A stretch of DNA of 64,000 nt from an uncultured Oceanisphaera sp. (GCF_947495715.1 NZ_CANLZU010000009.1:1-64000); one strand, 5' to 3'; counted from the first letter of the stretch, positions 10,121 to 19,671 are shown. Notes: a model not told the origin generated them from the letters alone. Numbers and translations: made by a program.

Positions 10121-10561
10121 ATGGGCACTTTTACCTCGACCCTGCACCGCGGCAACGATTACCTCGGTGTCTGGCCACAAGAACGACAGCTGGCGGCCCT
10201 GTTTCCCGAATACCGGGTGATATCGGCGACTCGGCTGGGGCTTCGCGCCATGCCGGCCCTGATTGTCCTGAGCCTGCTGATCCAGTTTCAGCTTGGTCAT
10301 CCCCAATACTGGCCCGGCGTGGTTGCTTCGGCGCTGTTTCTGGCCAGCCTGCCGGTACAGGGGCTGTACTGGCTGGGCAAGCGGGCCGACACCCGGCTGC
10401 CGCCGACGCTGGTGAACTGGTATCGGCAGCTGTATGCAAAAATTGCCGCCGCCGGTGTGCCCATTCAGGAGCCGGTGGCCCGGCCCCGTTATTTCGAGCT
10501 GGGCGAAACCCTCACCCTGGCATTCAAGCAGCTGGACAAGTCGTTTATCCGCGATCTCTGA
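10121..10561 (+). CDS. yfbV: UPF0208 membrane protein YfbV
   Basis: This 146-residue inner-membrane protein has two hydrophobic segments (about 45-63 and 68-88) between charged ends. The family pattern includes GDxYLxxWPxxxxLxxLFPExRVI (here GNDYLGVWPQERQLAALFPE at about 11-30) and a C-terminal FELGETLTLAFKQLDKSFI. The family is defined by E. coli YfbV, implicated in Ter macrodomain insulation there. A GGAGG site precedes the ATG. The position next to ackA-pta is conserved. It ends 9 nt before the convergent frdD stop. Confidence 0.92.
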   Translation: MGTFTSTLHRGNDYLGVWPQERQLAALFPEYRVISATRLGLRAMPALIVLSLLIQFQLGHPQYWPGVVASALFLASLPVQGLYWLGKRADTRLPPTLVNWYRQLYAKIAAAGVPIQEPVARPRYFELGETLTLAFKQLDKSFIRDL

Positions 10562-10570
10562 TGCCGCTCG

Positions 10571-10939
10571 TTACAGGTGCAAGATCAACCACAGGCTCAA
10601 CAGTGACACCAGGGCGGCAAAGCCGTAACAGGCCACCTTGCCGGCCCGCCCCAAGCGCAGTTTGAGATCCTGGGTGCCGTGATGAAGGCGATGCATGGCA
10701 TGCCACAGCGGCAATATGATGGAGCCGAGTATCAACAGGGCACCCACCCAGCTGCCGGCAAAGGCATGCACACGCTCGTAGTTCAGGTAGTCTGGGCTGA
10801 GCAGGCCCAGCGGCACCAGCACACCGAGCAACAGCACCGTAATCGGGGTCATCATGGCAAACCAGCTGCCACCGGCGCCGAACAGACTCCACCATATCGG
10901 CTCTTCCGAACGAGGTGGATGACGATCAATGGTTTTCAT
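10571..10939 (-). CDS. frdD: Fumarate reductase membrane anchor subunit D
   Basis: This 122-residue hydrophobic subunit anchors the FrdAB catalytic dimer and takes part in menaquinol binding. Three membrane helices can be drawn (about 26-48, 62-82 and 100-121). RSEEPIWWSLFGAGG near the N-terminus and LPLWHAMHRLHHGTQDL (about 76-92) match the family, including the heme/quinone-site style histidines. The ATG overlaps the frdC stop by 4 nt, so translation is probably coupled. It is the last gene of frdABCD. Confidence 0.93.
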   Translation of the reverse strand: MKTIDRHPPRSEEPIWWSLFGAGGSWFAMMTPITVLLLGVLVPLGLLSPDYLNYERVHAFAGSWVGALLILGSIILPLWHAMHRLHHGTQDLKLRLGRAGKVACYGFAALVSLLSLWLILHL

Positions 10940-11337
10940 ATGCCCTCCCAGAACACAAAACCCAGCAAACAGAACAGGCTGATGCCGAGGGTGATGGCCC
11001 ACTGTGCCGCCGCCACCTGCATGGCCGGCAGCCGTTGGCCCCGCACCTTGACCGGCATGACCCGGGGCATCATCAAAAAGAAGGTAGCGGCATGAAACAG
11101 GCTGCCGGCCAGTGCCAGCAGGTTCAGCCCAATCACCAGTGGCTGGGCCATAAAGTCCAGCCAGCCGGCCCAGGCCGCAGGCCCGCGTGTCAGCGCCCAC
11201 AGTCCGGCCAGCAGGCAGAGCGAGAAAAAGGTCAGCGGCAGCACGGTGGCTTCTCGCAGCATATAGCGTCGGTAGGGCGCTTTTTTCAGCCACCAGCCGG
11301 CGGTGACCGGTCGAATATAGGGTTTTCGTGCGCTCAT
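10936..11337 (-). CDS. frdC: Fumarate reductase membrane anchor subunit C
   Basis: This 133-residue membrane subunit has an N-terminal [23 protein letters not shown] typical of FrdC and three transmembrane helices (about 32-52, 66-90 and 110-131). It forms the quinol site with FrdD. The start at 11337 overlaps the frdB stop by 4 nt and its stop overlaps the frdD start by 4 nt. Longer upstream in-frame starts would lie inside frdB and are not family-like. Confidence 0.93.
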   Translation of the reverse strand: MSARKPYIRPVTAGWWLKKAPYRRYMLREATVLPLTFFSLCLLAGLWALTRGPAAWAGWLDFMAQPLVIGLNLLALAGSLFHAATFFLMMPRVMPVKVRGQRLPAMQVAAAQWAITLGISLFCLLGFVFWEGI

Positions 11338-12071
11338 CTGTCCCCCTTGACGTGTCGCAGGGCGGCCAGCAGATAGCTGGCGCCGGAGTCGATCTTGCTC
11401 TGGTTGACGGCGGCGGCCGGATCCACCTCTTTCGGGCAGACGTCGGAACAATAACCAACGAAGGTGCAGCCCCAGGCGCCGTCTTTGCCGTTAATCAGCG
11501 CCATGCGCTCTTCCTTGCCCTGATCCCGGCTGTCCAGATTGTAGCGCCGGGCCAGGGTAATGGCGGCGGGACCAAGAAACGCGGGGTTGAGCCCCACCTG
11601 GGGGCAGGCGGCATAACAGAGGCCGCAGTTGATGCACTGGGAAAAGCCATGATAGGCGTCCATCTGGGCCGGGGTCTGCCGGTTGGGGCCCTGCTCCACG
11701 GTTCTGTCATTGCCGATGATATAGGGTTTGACCGCCTCGATACGCTCGACGAAGGGCACCATGTCCACCACCAGATCCTTTTCAATCGGGTAGTTCTCCA
11801 GTGGCGCTATGTGCAGTTCGTCGTAGTCCCGCAGAAAGGTCTTGCAGCCAAGTTTGGGCTCGCCGTTGACCATGAAGCCGCAAGAGCCGCAAATGGCCAT
11901 GCGGCAGGACCAGCGAAAGCTGAGGCTGGGATCGACCTGGTCCTTGATGCCGTTCAGTGCATCCAGCACCGAGGTGGTGTCGTTCCAGGGCACCTCGTAA
12001 TGTTCGGGATGCGGGGCCTCGTCCTGCTCCGGGTTATAGCGCAGTATGGTGATGCGTTTCTTCTGGCTCAT
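11334..12071 (-). CDS. frdB: Fumarate reductase iron-sulfur subunit
   Basis: This 245-residue electron-transfer subunit links quinol oxidation to the FrdA flavin. The [2Fe-2S] ligands are Cys56, Cys61, Cys64 and Cys76 ([22 protein letters not shown]). The C-terminal half holds [12 protein letters not shown] for [4Fe-4S] and further cysteines, including CSDVCP, for the [3Fe-4S] and [4Fe-4S] centres. It overlaps frdA and frdC by 4 nt each, which favours coordinated production of subunits. Confidence 0.96.
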   Translation of the reverse strand: MSQKKRITILRYNPEQDEAPHPEHYEVPWNDTTSVLDALNGIKDQVDPSLSFRWSCRMAICGSCGFMVNGEPKLGCKTFLRDYDELHIAPLENYPIEKDLVVDMVPFVERIEAVKPYIIGNDRTVEQGPNRQTPAQMDAYHGFSQCINCGLCYAACPQVGLNPAFLGPAAITLARRYNLDSRDQGKEERMALINGKDGAWGCTFVGYCSDVCPKEVDPAAAVNQSKIDSGASYLLAALRHVKGDR

Positions 12072-13852
12072 GGGTGTTGTTCTCCCTGTTCGCCGGCGGC
12101 GCCGTAGGCACGGTTGGCGGGGGCCGAGCGGGTAATGGTGACCGCGCTGTATCGAATCTCGGGGGCGGCGCCTTCACGGTAACAGGCCAGGCTGTGTTTG
12201 AGGTAGTTGGTGTCATCCCGCTGCCGGCAGCCTTCATCCAGCCGCTGGTGGGCCCCGCGAGACTCCCGGCGTTGAATGGCGCTGTGGGCCATGGCCTCGG
12301 CCACATCCAGGCTGTAGCCGAGTTCGATGGCACCGAGTACATCGGTATTGAACACCCGCCCGGTGTCGTGAATGCGAATGTGGCGATAGCGCTGTTTCAG
12401 CTCGGCAATCTTGTCGATGGTGGCCTGCATTAATTCTTCGCGCCGGTAGATGCCGCAGCCGGCTTCCATGGTCTGCCCCAGCTCGTCGCGCAGTTGGGCC
12501 CAGTTTTCCTCTCCGCGGCGGCTGCGGATTTGTTCGAGCCAGCCTTGAATGCGCTGCAGGCCGGGTTCCAGGACGGCGGCGTCCACTTCCGGACGTTCGC
12601 GGGCGATACGGGCGGCGCTTTCACCGGCCCGGCGGCCACACACCAGCAGCTCGGCCAGGGAGTTGGAGCCCAGCCGGTTGGCGCCGTGCAGGCCGCTGGA
12701 GGCACACTCGCCGATGGCGAACAGCCCGCCGATGCAGGTTTGCCCCTGCTTATCCACTTCTATGCCGCCCATGGTGTAATGAGCGGTAGGGCGAATGGGA
12801 ATCGGCTCTTTCACCGGATCCACGTTGACGTAGGCCTTGGCCAGTTCGCAGATAAAGGGCAGTCGCTCCTTGATTTTCTGCTCACCCAGGTGGCGCAGGT
12901 CCAGATGCACCACTTCGCCCAGCGGGTGGCTGATGGTGTTGCCTTTTTGCAGCTCATGCCAGAACGCCTGCGATACCCGATCGCGCGGGCCCAGCTCCAT
13001 GTATTTGTTGCGCGGCTCGCCGAGTGGTGTGGCCGGCCCCAGGCCGTAGTCCTGCAGATAACGCTCGCCGTGGCGGTTGAGCAGAATGCCGCCTTCGCCG
13101 CGGCATCCTTCGGTCATCAGAATGCCCGATCCGGGCAGGCCGGTGGGATGATACTGCACGAATTCCATGTCCCGCAGCGGCACACCGTGGCGATAGGCCA
13201 TGGCCATGCCATCACCGGTGACGATGCCGCCGTTGGTGTTGTAGCGAAACACCCGGGCGGCGCCGCCGGTGGCCAGGATCACCGCCCTGGCGTGAATCTG
13301 TACCAGTTCGCCGTCGGCGATGTTCAGTGCCACCAGCCCCTGAACGCGACCGTTATCGACCAGCAAATCGAGCACGAAATATTCGTCGAAGCGTTGGATC
13401 TGCGGGTAGCGGGTCGAGGTCTGAAACAGGGTATGCAGCAGGTGAAAGCCGGTTTTGTCGGCGGCAAACCAGGTGCGTTCGGTTTTCATGCCGCCGAAGC
13501 GGCGCACATTGATGCCGCCGTCTTGCCGACGGCTCCAGGGGCAGCCCCATAGTTCCATCTGGATCATCTCGCGCGGGCACTCGGCGACAAAGCGCTCCAC
13601 CACATCCTGCTCGCACAGCCAGTCACCGCCGGACACGGTATCGTTGAAATGCTGCTCCAGGCTGTCTTCATCCTTGATCACCGCAGCCGCACCGCCTTCG
13701 GCGGCCACCGTGTGGGAGCGCATCGGGTAGACCTTGGACAGCAACGCCACCTGCAGTGTGGGATCTGCCTCGGCGGCGGCAATGGCGGCACGCAGTCCGG
13801 CGCCACCGGCACCGATAACGGCGATATCCAGCGATAGGGTGTGCACGGTCAT
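12068..13852 (-). CDS. frdA: Fumarate reductase flavoprotein subunit
   Basis: This is the 594-residue catalytic subunit that reduces fumarate to succinate in anaerobic respiration. The FAD-binding motif [15 protein letters not shown] lies at about 14-28. The flavin-linking His sits in [11 protein letters not shown] (about 44-54). The active-site region [21 protein letters not shown] and [11 protein letters not shown] are present. The ATG at 13852 has AGGAG directly against it. A GTG two codons later (13846) would give ideal ribosome-binding-site spacing and an N-terminus like that of E. coli FrdA, so the true start may be 13846. It is the first gene of frdABCD. Confidence 0.96.
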   Translation of the reverse strand: MTVHTLSLDIAVIGAGGAGLRAAIAAAEADPTLQVALLSKVYPMRSHTVAAEGGAAAVIKDEDSLEQHFNDTVSGGDWLCEQDVVERFVAECPREMIQMELWGCPWSRRQDGGINVRRFGGMKTERTWFAADKTGFHLLHTLFQTSTRYPQIQRFDEYFVLDLLVDNGRVQGLVALNIADGELVQIHARAVILATGGAARVFRYNTNGGIVTGDGMAMAYRHGVPLRDMEFVQYHPTGLPGSGILMTEGCRGEGGILLNRHGERYLQDYGLGPATPLGEPRNKYMELGPRDRVSQAFWHELQKGNTISHPLGEVVHLDLRHLGEQKIKERLPFICELAKAYVNVDPVKEPIPIRPTAHYTMGGIEVDKQGQTCIGGLFAIGECASSGLHGANRLGSNSLAELLVCGRRAGESAARIARERPEVDAAVLEPGLQRIQGWLEQIRSRRGEENWAQLRDELGQTMEAGCGIYRREELMQATIDKIAELKQRYRHIRIHDTGRVFNTDVLGAIELGYSLDVAEAMAHSAIQRRESRGAHQRLDEGCRQRDDTNYLKHSLACYREGAAPEIRYSAVTITRSAPANRAYGAAGEQGEQHP

Positions 13853-13907
13853 CTCCTGAGGTAAGCACTATGGGGCTTCACCTTAGCTTCTATTGGAGCC
13901 GATGGCG

Positions 13908-13921
13908 TTGATATGCATCAT
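13908..13921 (-). promoter_or_regulatory. FNR-like box upstream of frdABCD
   Basis: TTGATATGCATCAT matches the FNR consensus TTGAT-N4-ATCAA at 9 of 10 conserved positions and lies 56-69 nt upstream of the frdA ATG. FNR activates frd under anaerobic conditions in E. coli, so the site fits the gene's role. Confidence 0.75.
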
Positions 13922-14048
13922 AAAGCGATAAACATTGGCGCTGTTTGAAGCCTTTTTTGTCAGGCGCGTTACGGCCATGCCGCAAGCTTGCAAAAATCGC
14001 CGGCATTGGCGAGTCTGAGTCCTCTGTCTGTTATTACTGGTGAGTCAC

Positions 14049-14807
14049 ATGAACTTCTTGTCCCAGGCCATTGCGGCGCAACCCGAGCCGGACTGGTCGC
14101 AACTGCATGCGTTACCCATTATGGAAAACGATGAACCCCTGGTACCGCTGGGGCTGGTTGCTTCGCCGCTGCGGGTTTATCCGGCCTATTTTCATCTGGG
14201 GGTACCGGACGCACTGAGCGACTGTTACGTGCGCCGGTCGGTGCTGTCGCGCCTGCAAAAGGCGGCCCGGTTGCTGCCGGCCGGCATCGAGCTGGTGGTA
14301 CTGGACGGCTGGCGCCCGTTCACGGTGCAGCAATATCTGTTTGATACCTTGTCTACGGCCATGCGGCTGCATCATGCCGGTGACAGTGCTGCCGAACTGC
14401 TGGCGCGTATTCGGCATTTCGTGGCGCCGCCCAGCCGCGAGCCCGAGGCTCCCAGCCCGCACCTGACCGGCGGCTCGGTCGATGTCACCCTGTGTGACGG
14501 CGAGGGCAACTGGCTCGATATGGGCACCGAGTTCGACGATATCAGCCCCTGGTCTTACAGCGCCGCCTTCGAAGCCATCGGCAAGCCCTCTCCCCGAGAG
14601 GGCGACGTGATCGAAAACCGTCGTCTGCTGCACAGCGTGATGACCCACGCCGGTTTTACCAACCTGGCCAGTGAATGGTGGCATTTCGATTACGGCAATC
14701 AGTCCTGGGCCTGGCACAGCCAGGCCGACGCGGCGTTGTTTGGAGCCACATCATGGGAAGCGCTGGGGCAACGCTGGTTGCGGCAGGTGGCGAACTTTGT
14801 GCAATGA
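14049..14807 (+). CDS. ddpX: D-alanyl-D-alanine dipeptidase (M15D, VanX/DdpX type)
   Basis: This 252-residue zinc peptidase hydrolyses D-Ala-D-Ala released from peptidoglycan turnover. The zinc motif SPHLTGGSVDVTL (SxHxxGxxxD, around residue 135) and the catalytic Glu plus last zinc His in SEWWHFDYG (around 205) match VanX/DdpX. VVLDGWRPFTVQQ is the substrate-side Arg motif. There is no signal peptide. A GTG nine bases upstream (14040) is in frame, but GGTGAG at 14038-14043 makes a proper ribosome-binding site for ATG 14049. There are no van regulatory genes nearby, so a recycling role is more likely than vancomycin resistance. Confidence 0.88.
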   Translation: MNFLSQAIAAQPEPDWSQLHALPIMENDEPLVPLGLVASPLRVYPAYFHLGVPDALSDCYVRRSVLSRLQKAARLLPAGIELVVLDGWRPFTVQQYLFDTLSTAMRLHHAGDSAAELLARIRHFVAPPSREPEAPSPHLTGGSVDVTLCDGEGNWLDMGTEFDDISPWSYSAAFEAIGKPSPREGDVIENRRLLHSVMTHAGFTNLASEWWHFDYGNQSWAWHSQADAALFGATSWEALGQRWLRQVANFVQ

Positions 14808-15343
14808 ACACCAGAACCAGAACCAGAACCGAACATTCGTTGGGCCCCACCGGGCTCTTGAGGTGATCCTGTGACGGTCTACCAGCCGTAACCGGCCGTT
14901 TACGGCGCGATTTGTCTCGCTCATGTCGATGGCCGACTTCCGCTATTCAGTTTGTAACGGTGTGATAAATATCACGTTTACGAATATTTTATTCGCACGA
15001 ATTAACGAACTTTTTTACGTATTTTTAAATAAAAATGCGTTTCAGGTGCTAAGGTTCGCGACCTGATTTTCTCGCTTGTCATGTTTTAACAACGGCTTAC
15101 GTCCTGCCGGGCGCCTCGGCATCACAGGGGCGTGGTAATTCGAATGATATGTTATTCAGATGATCCAATAGTGTTGCCGTAAGGATTAATAATTCTAATG
15201 AAATGTGTGGCTTGTGTTAATGACGATAGCGGAGTATTTTTCTCCACACTTAACGGTTGAGCATTGTTTAATCGTTAATCAATAGCCCATAGAGGGAATG
15301 TTCTGCTGATGCAGGGTGGTTTAATCAGAACAAAGGACGTTAT
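14808..15343. other. 536-nt non-coding region upstream of the AGCS symporter gene
   Basis: No gene is seen here. It begins with a short CCAGAA hexamer repeat (14811-14830, 3.3 copies). From about 14940 it becomes strikingly AT-rich with a CRP-like palindrome. It ends with a GTTCTG/CAGAAC inverted repeat (15300-15331) immediately before the AAAGGA ribosome-binding site of the symporter gene. A glycine riboswitch was looked for and not found. Confidence 0.6.
14961..14976 (+). promoter_or_regulatory. CRP-like site
   Basis: TGTGATAAATATCACG fits TGTGA-N6-TCACA at 9 of 10 conserved positions and is a near-perfect palindrome. It is 368 nt upstream of the symporter start, so the transcript would carry a long leader, or the site acts from a distance. 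Control by cAMP-CRP is an inference. Confidence 0.55.
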
Positions 15344-16843
15344 ATGAGTGACCTGGTTAATGGCATAAATAGTTATATATGGAGCTTACCCCTGATTTAT
15401 CTGTGTCTGGGGGTGGGCTTGTACTTCTCGCTGCGTACCCGCTTTTTGCAGATCCGTCATATCAAGGAAATGGTGCGGCTGATGTTCAAGGGTGAAGCCT
15501 CGCCCGCGGGTATCACTTCCTTCCAGGCGCTGACATTGTCACTGTCTGGCCGGGTAGGTACCGGTAATATCGCCGGTGTGGCGACCGCCATCACCTTCGG
15601 TGGCCCCGGCGCCGTGTTCTGGATGTGGATGGTGGCCTTTCTGGGTGCCGGTACCGCCTTCGTGGAATCGACCCTGGCACAGATCTACAAGGAAAAAGAC
15701 GACAACGGCCTCTATCGCGGTGGCCCGGCCTACTACATAGAAAAAGGCCTGGGCATGAAGTGGTATGCCTGGATCTTTGCTATCGCGACCATTATCGGCT
15801 GCGGTCTGCTGTTGCCGGGTGTTCAGGCCAACAGCATCGCCTCCGGTATCGAGAATGCCTTCGGTATTTCCACCTCTGTGTCTGCCGCCGTGGTGGTGGT
15901 GCTGCTGGGGCTGATCATCTTCGGTGGCGTCAAGCGTATTGCCCACTTCACCCAGATAGTGGTGCCCTTCATGGCGCTGGGTTACATACTGGTGGCCTTC
16001 GTGATCATCATCATGCACATCGAGATGCTGCCTGACGTGGTCGGTCTTATCGTCGGCAGTGCCTTCGGTATGGAAGCCGGCTTCGGCGCCATTCTGGGTC
16101 TGGCCATCGAGTGGGGTGTGAAGCGCGGCATCTACTCCAACGAGGCCGGTCAGGGTACGGGTCCGCATCCTGCGGCGGCGGCCGAGGTGTCTCATCCGGC
16201 CAAGCAGGGTCTGGTGCAGGGCTTCTCCGTGTACGTGGATACGTTGTTCGTCTGTACCGCCACCGCCTTCATGATCATCATTACCGGTGCCTATAACGTC
16301 ATGGGCAAAGCGGGTGAAGTCATCGTCGAGCAACTGCCCGGCGTGTCGGCCGGCCCGGGTTATACCCAGGCGGCGGTAGAGTCGGTTATGCCCGGCTTTG
16401 GTGGTACCTTCGTGGCGGTGGCGCTGTTCTTCTTCGCCTTCACCACCATTCTTGCCTACTACTACATTGCCGAAACCAACGTGGCCTACATCAACCGTCA
16501 TATACATAGGCCCTGGATGATCTTCGTACTCAAGATCGCCCTGATGGCATCCGTGGTATACGGTGCGGTTAAAACGGCCGAGCTGGCCTGGGGTCTGGGC
16601 GATATCGGCGTAGGTATGATGGCCTGGTTGAACATCGTCGCCATTCTGCTGCTGCAAAAGCCGGCGCTGATCGCCCTGAAAGACTATGAGGCACAGAAAG
16701 CCCAGGGGCTGGATCCGACTTTCGATCCGATCAAACTGGGTATCAAGAACGCCGATATCTGGGTCAAGGACAAGAACAAGAAAGCCAAAACCGGCACCAT
16801 TGCCGATGAGGTATTGAACGACGCCGAGGCAGAACGCGGTTAA
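15344..16843 (+). CDS. Alanine/glycine:cation symporter (AGCS family)
   Basis: This 499-residue sodium-coupled importer of small neutral amino acids belongs to the AGCS/DagA/AlsT family, with about ten or eleven membrane helices. Family signatures are LSGRVGTGNIAGVATAITFGGPGAVFWMW (about 67-95), IEWGVKRGIYSNEAGQGTGPHPAAAAEVSHP (about 256-286) and AYYYIAETNVAYINR. The AAAGGA ribosome-binding site supports ATG at 15344. It stands alone and is followed by a strong terminator. Substrate choice between alanine and glycine cannot be read from the sequence. Confidence 0.93.
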   Translation: MSDLVNGINSYIWSLPLIYLCLGVGLYFSLRTRFLQIRHIKEMVRLMFKGEASPAGITSFQALTLSLSGRVGTGNIAGVATAITFGGPGAVFWMWMVAFLGAGTAFVESTLAQIYKEKDDNGLYRGGPAYYIEKGLGMKWYAWIFAIATIIGCGLLLPGVQANSIASGIENAFGISTSVSAAVVVVLLGLIIFGGVKRIAHFTQIVVPFMALGYILVAFVIIIMHIEMLPDVVGLIVGSAFGMEAGFGAILGLAIEWGVKRGIYSNEAGQGTGPHPAAAAEVSHPAKQGLVQGFSVYVDTLFVCTATAFMIIITGAYNVMGKAGEVIVEQLPGVSAGPGYTQAAVESVMPGFGGTFVAVALFFFAFTTILAYYYIAETNVAYINRHIHRPWMIFVLKIALMASVVYGAVKTAELAWGLGDIGVGMMAWLNIVAILLLQKPALIALKDYEAQKAQGLDPTFDPIKLGIKNADIWVKDKNKKAKTGTIADEVLNDAEAERG

Positions 16844-16864
16844 GCGTACTGAATCGAATTGCTG

Positions 16865-16897
16865 AAAAGGCCGGGCGTATCGCCCGGCCTTTTTTAT
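16865..16897 (+). terminator. Terminator after the AGCS symporter gene
   Basis: An 11-bp stem AAGGCCGGGCG / CGCCCGGCCTT with a TAT loop is followed by T6, 22 nt after the stop codon. Confidence 0.93.
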
Positions 16898-17023
16898 TCT
16901 GGTCCCGCGGCCCCGATGGGACTGGCTCCATGTTGACAGCCGGGTTGCACCTATACTCGATAATCGATAACGTTTTGATAACGGCAATAAAATTTGCCAA
17001 TTCACCTGTTAAGGAGACGCCCG

Positions 17024-18472
17024 ATGGACAGTTCAAATTCTCTGTGGCAAACCGGCTGGTACTGCGATGGCCAGTGGCACACCGGCGAGCGCCATTACGA
17101 GGTTTATAATCCTGCCAGCGGCGACTTGCTGGCGAAGGTAGCAAGGTGTGGCAGCGAAGAGACACAAACCGCCATTGCCGCCGCCGAACGGGCGTTTGAC
17201 AGCTGGCGCCATACCCGGCCCAAGGAGCGGGGTGCCATATTGCGCCGCTGGTATGAACTGATGCTGGAACATCAGGATGAACTGGCCACGCTGATGGTGC
17301 TGGAGCAGGGCAAACCGCTGGCCGAAGCCAGGGGCGAGGTAGCCTATGCCGCCAGCTTTCTCGAATGGTTTGCCGAAGAGGCCAAGCGCGCCTACGGCGA
17401 GACCATTCCCAGCCCCAAGGCGGAAAACCGGCTCTGGGTGGTGAAGCAGCCGGTAGGGGTGGTGGCCGCCATCACCCCCTGGAATTTCCCCATCGCCATG
17501 CTGACCCGCAAGGTGGGTCCGGCCATCGCCGCCGGTTGTACCGCCGTGGTCAAGGCCTCGGAAGAAACGCCGCTGTGCGCCAATGCGCTGGCGGTGCTGG
17601 CCGAGCGGGCGGGCATGCCGCCGGGCGTGCTCAACCTGGTGTCCGGCGATGCTCCGGCCATCGGTGATGCCATGATGAGCAGTTCCGTGGTGCGCAAGCT
17701 GTCCTTTACCGGATCGACCCGGGTCGGCAAGTTGCTGATGAGCAAGGCCGCCGATACCGTGAAGAAGCTGTCGCTGGAGCTGGGCGGCAATGCGCCCTTC
17801 ATCGTGTTCGATGATGCGGATCTGGATGCCGCCGTGGCCGGTGCCATGGCCTCCAAGTTTCGCAATACCGGACAGACCTGTGTCTGTGTCAACCGCTTCT
17901 TCGTGCAGGACGGCATTTACGATACCTTCGTGCAGAAACTGGCCGCCGCCGCCAGTGCCTTGAGCGTGGCCGACGGCCTGACGCCGGGTGCCCAGCAGGG
18001 GCCGCTGATCAACCAGGCGGCACTGGAAAAAGTGGAGTGTCATGTGAGTGATGCCATCGACAAGGGGGGACGGCTGATCTGTGGTGGCCAGCCACACGAT
18101 CTGGGCGGCACCTTCTATCAGCCCACCGTGATTGCCGAGGCCGGTGAGGGAATGCAGCTGGCGCAGGAAGAAACCTTCGGCCCGGTGGCGGCCTGTTTCC
18201 GTTTTCACGACGAGGAAGAGGTCATTCGGCGGGCCAATGACACCCCCTTCGGCCTGGCCGCCTATTTCTATACCCGGGATTTGAACCGGGTGTTCCGGGT
18301 GTCGGAGGCGCTGGAGTCGGGTATGGTCGGGGTGAACGAAGGCATGATCTCCAACGAGGTTGCGCCCTTCGGCGGGGTCAAGGAGTCGGGGCTGGGTCGT
18401 GAAGGTGCCCGCATCGGGCTGGAAGAGTTTCTCGAAACCAAGTACGTCAATCTGGGCAATTTGACCGGCTGA
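17024..18472 (+). CDS. gabD: NAD(P)-dependent succinate-semialdehyde dehydrogenase
   Basis: This 482-residue aldehyde dehydrogenase converts succinate semialdehyde to succinate at the end of GABA breakdown. It has TPWNFPIAMLTRK (coenzyme region), FTGSTRVGKLLM, the general-base Glu in LELGGNAPFIVFDDADLD (about 252-269) and the catalytic Cys in NTGQTCVCVNRF (about 283-294). GabD-type specificity is inferred from overall pattern and length. The AAGGAG at 17011 selects ATG 17024 over an upstream in-frame start. No gabT is adjacent. Confidence 0.85.
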   Translation: MDSSNSLWQTGWYCDGQWHTGERHYEVYNPASGDLLAKVARCGSEETQTAIAAAERAFDSWRHTRPKERGAILRRWYELMLEHQDELATLMVLEQGKPLAEARGEVAYAASFLEWFAEEAKRAYGETIPSPKAENRLWVVKQPVGVVAAITPWNFPIAMLTRKVGPAIAAGCTAVVKASEETPLCANALAVLAERAGMPPGVLNLVSGDAPAIGDAMMSSSVVRKLSFTGSTRVGKLLMSKAADTVKKLSLELGGNAPFIVFDDADLDAAVAGAMASKFRNTGQTCVCVNRFFVQDGIYDTFVQKLAAAASALSVADGLTPGAQQGPLINQAALEKVECHVSDAIDKGGRLICGGQPHDLGGTFYQPTVIAEAGEGMQLAQEETFGPVAACFRFHDEEEVIRRANDTPFGLAAYFYTRDLNRVFRVSEALESGMVGVNEGMISNEVAPFGGVKESGLGREGARIGLEEFLETKYVNLGNLTG

Positions 18473-18488
18473 TCACCGGTTTTCGGGC

Positions 18489-18526
18489 AAAAAAAGGGCG
18501 CGGAACTCCGCGCCCTTTTTTGTTTT
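18489..18526 (+). terminator. Terminator after gabD
   Basis: An AAAAGGGCGCGGA / TCCGCGCCCTTTT stem with a short loop and T tract lies 16 nt past the gabD stop. The A tract on the other side makes it potentially bidirectional. Confidence 0.92.
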
Positions 18527-18541
18527 ATCGCGACACTATTA

Positions 18542-18900
18542 TACCAATCCCACTAAACAAGTGATCTATTTCATTTTCGTATATAAAGTCGAACAAAGGG
18601 CCCGCTCCGCCGACTCGCCGTAGACCCATCCCTGGGGGCTCAGCCGCGCCATCCGTGACGCGGATGGTCGGCTGAGCAAATCCCTTTGTCCTCCTGGATG
18701 CAGCAAAGTCGCCTGTTGGTGCTGCCTTCGGGCAACTCGGTGTTCAAAAAGAGGCAACAGAGAACGGCTCCCACGACCGTGAAATGCCATGGACGGCATT
18801 TCCGAGCCCCCACGGATGGGTTCATGGCGTGTCGTGGGAGGCGGCTGTGTTGCCTCTGATCTGAGGCCTTAATATGATCAGATCATTACTGGACTTGGTA
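18542..18900 (-). mobile_element. MITE-like element, copy A (359 bp)
   Basis: The termini are TACCAA...TTGGTA, with a 3-bp direct repeat TTA on both sides (18539-18541 and 18901-18903). No open frame looks protein-like. It is the reverse complement of the elements at 41872 and 58294 and has exactly the length of the latter. Internal inverted repeats include the GAGGCAACA/TGTTGCCTC arms and an AAATGCC/GGCATTT hairpin. The right-hand TTA is also the TAA stop codon of the minus-strand lipoprotein gene. No transposase is encoded, so it would depend on one in trans. Confidence 0.85.
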
Positions 18901-19671
18901 TTACTGGCTCAGCAGGGCTTCCATTGCCGCTTCGGCCTGCTCGCCACTCAGGGTGTCGAGGGCGGTCTTGGCCTTGGCGCTGGCTTGTGGCTCTGTGGTG
19001 GCAGCCGTTGGCGGTGTTGCCGCCTGTTTGGCGGTTTCCAGCGCCCTGATTTTGGCCTGAGCCGCTTTCAGTTGTGCCTGAGCGGCCTGCAATTCGTCTT
19101 GTGCCGACTTGGCCGCTCCCGATGTGGCATCGGGCGCTATTTTGGTCACGGCCGGCAAGGGAAGGGCGGGGGCTTTGGCGGCGGTAGCCAGCGAGATCGC
19201 CGGCGCTGTGCCATCATCCTGGCCCAGCCAGCTCTGCATGGCCTGGGGCCATACCGCGGCCTTGCCGGTATGAGACTCGGTAAACACCTTGGTCTGCTCG
19301 CCGTTATTGAGCAATGCCGCCATCTGGTTGGTTTGAGAGTTCCACACCAGGCTGGCGCGCTCCGACCCCTGTTGCGGATCATAGCGAGAAGCCAGATAAA
19401 ACAGCGGGCCTTCCTGTTGCAGTTCGCTGGCGGTGCGCAGCAGCTTGACCGTGGTGTCGTAGTTGGGACCGAGCAGGCCGGTCATTCGGGTCTTGATCAG
19501 CGGTTGTTCCAACAGGTTGTTGCTGTTGGGATCCAGCCCGACCATGGGCTTGAGCAGGGCCCACATTAACTGGCCCTGGCCCATGGCCAGCAGGGGGGCA
19601 ACACAACCGCTCAGCAGCAGGGTAAGTGCGGCCACTTTCAATAAGGGGTACAGACGCATCTGAGAATCCAT
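18901..19671 (-). CDS. Lipoprotein of unknown function
   Basis: I do not recognise a family. The N-terminus MRLYPLLKVAALTLLLSGC is a lipoprotein signal with lipobox LLSGC, so the mature protein starts at the Cys and is lipid-anchored. A globular region (about 25-145) is followed by a Pro/Ala-rich linker and a C-terminal Ala/Gln/Lys coiled-coil-like stretch (AQDELQAAQAQLKAAQAKIRALE). ATG at 19671 (256 aa) and ATG 19659, just before MRLY, are both possible; a TTG at 19689 preceded by AGGT is a third option. The stop codon TAA coincides with the target duplication of MITE copy A. Confidence 0.7.
   Translation of the reverse strand: MDSQMRLYPLLKVAALTLLLSGCVAPLLAMGQGQLMWALLKPMVGLDPNSNNLLEQPLIKTRMTGLLGPNYDTTVKLLRTASELQQEGPLFYLASRYDPQQGSERASLVWNSQTNQMAALLNNGEQTKVFTESHTGKAAVWPQAMQSWLGQDDGTAPAISLATAAKAPALPLPAVTKIAPDATSGAAKSAQDELQAAQAQLKAAQAKIRALETAKQAATPPTAATTEPQASAKAKTALDTLSGEQAEAAMEALLSQ

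Noticed and set aside
14049-14807. Vancomycin-resistance vanX
   Set aside because: No vanHA or vanRS genes nearby; the protein fits the Gram-negative DdpX recycling type.
14808-15343. Glycine riboswitch upstream of the AGCS symporter
   Set aside because: The aptamer core sequences were looked for and are absent.
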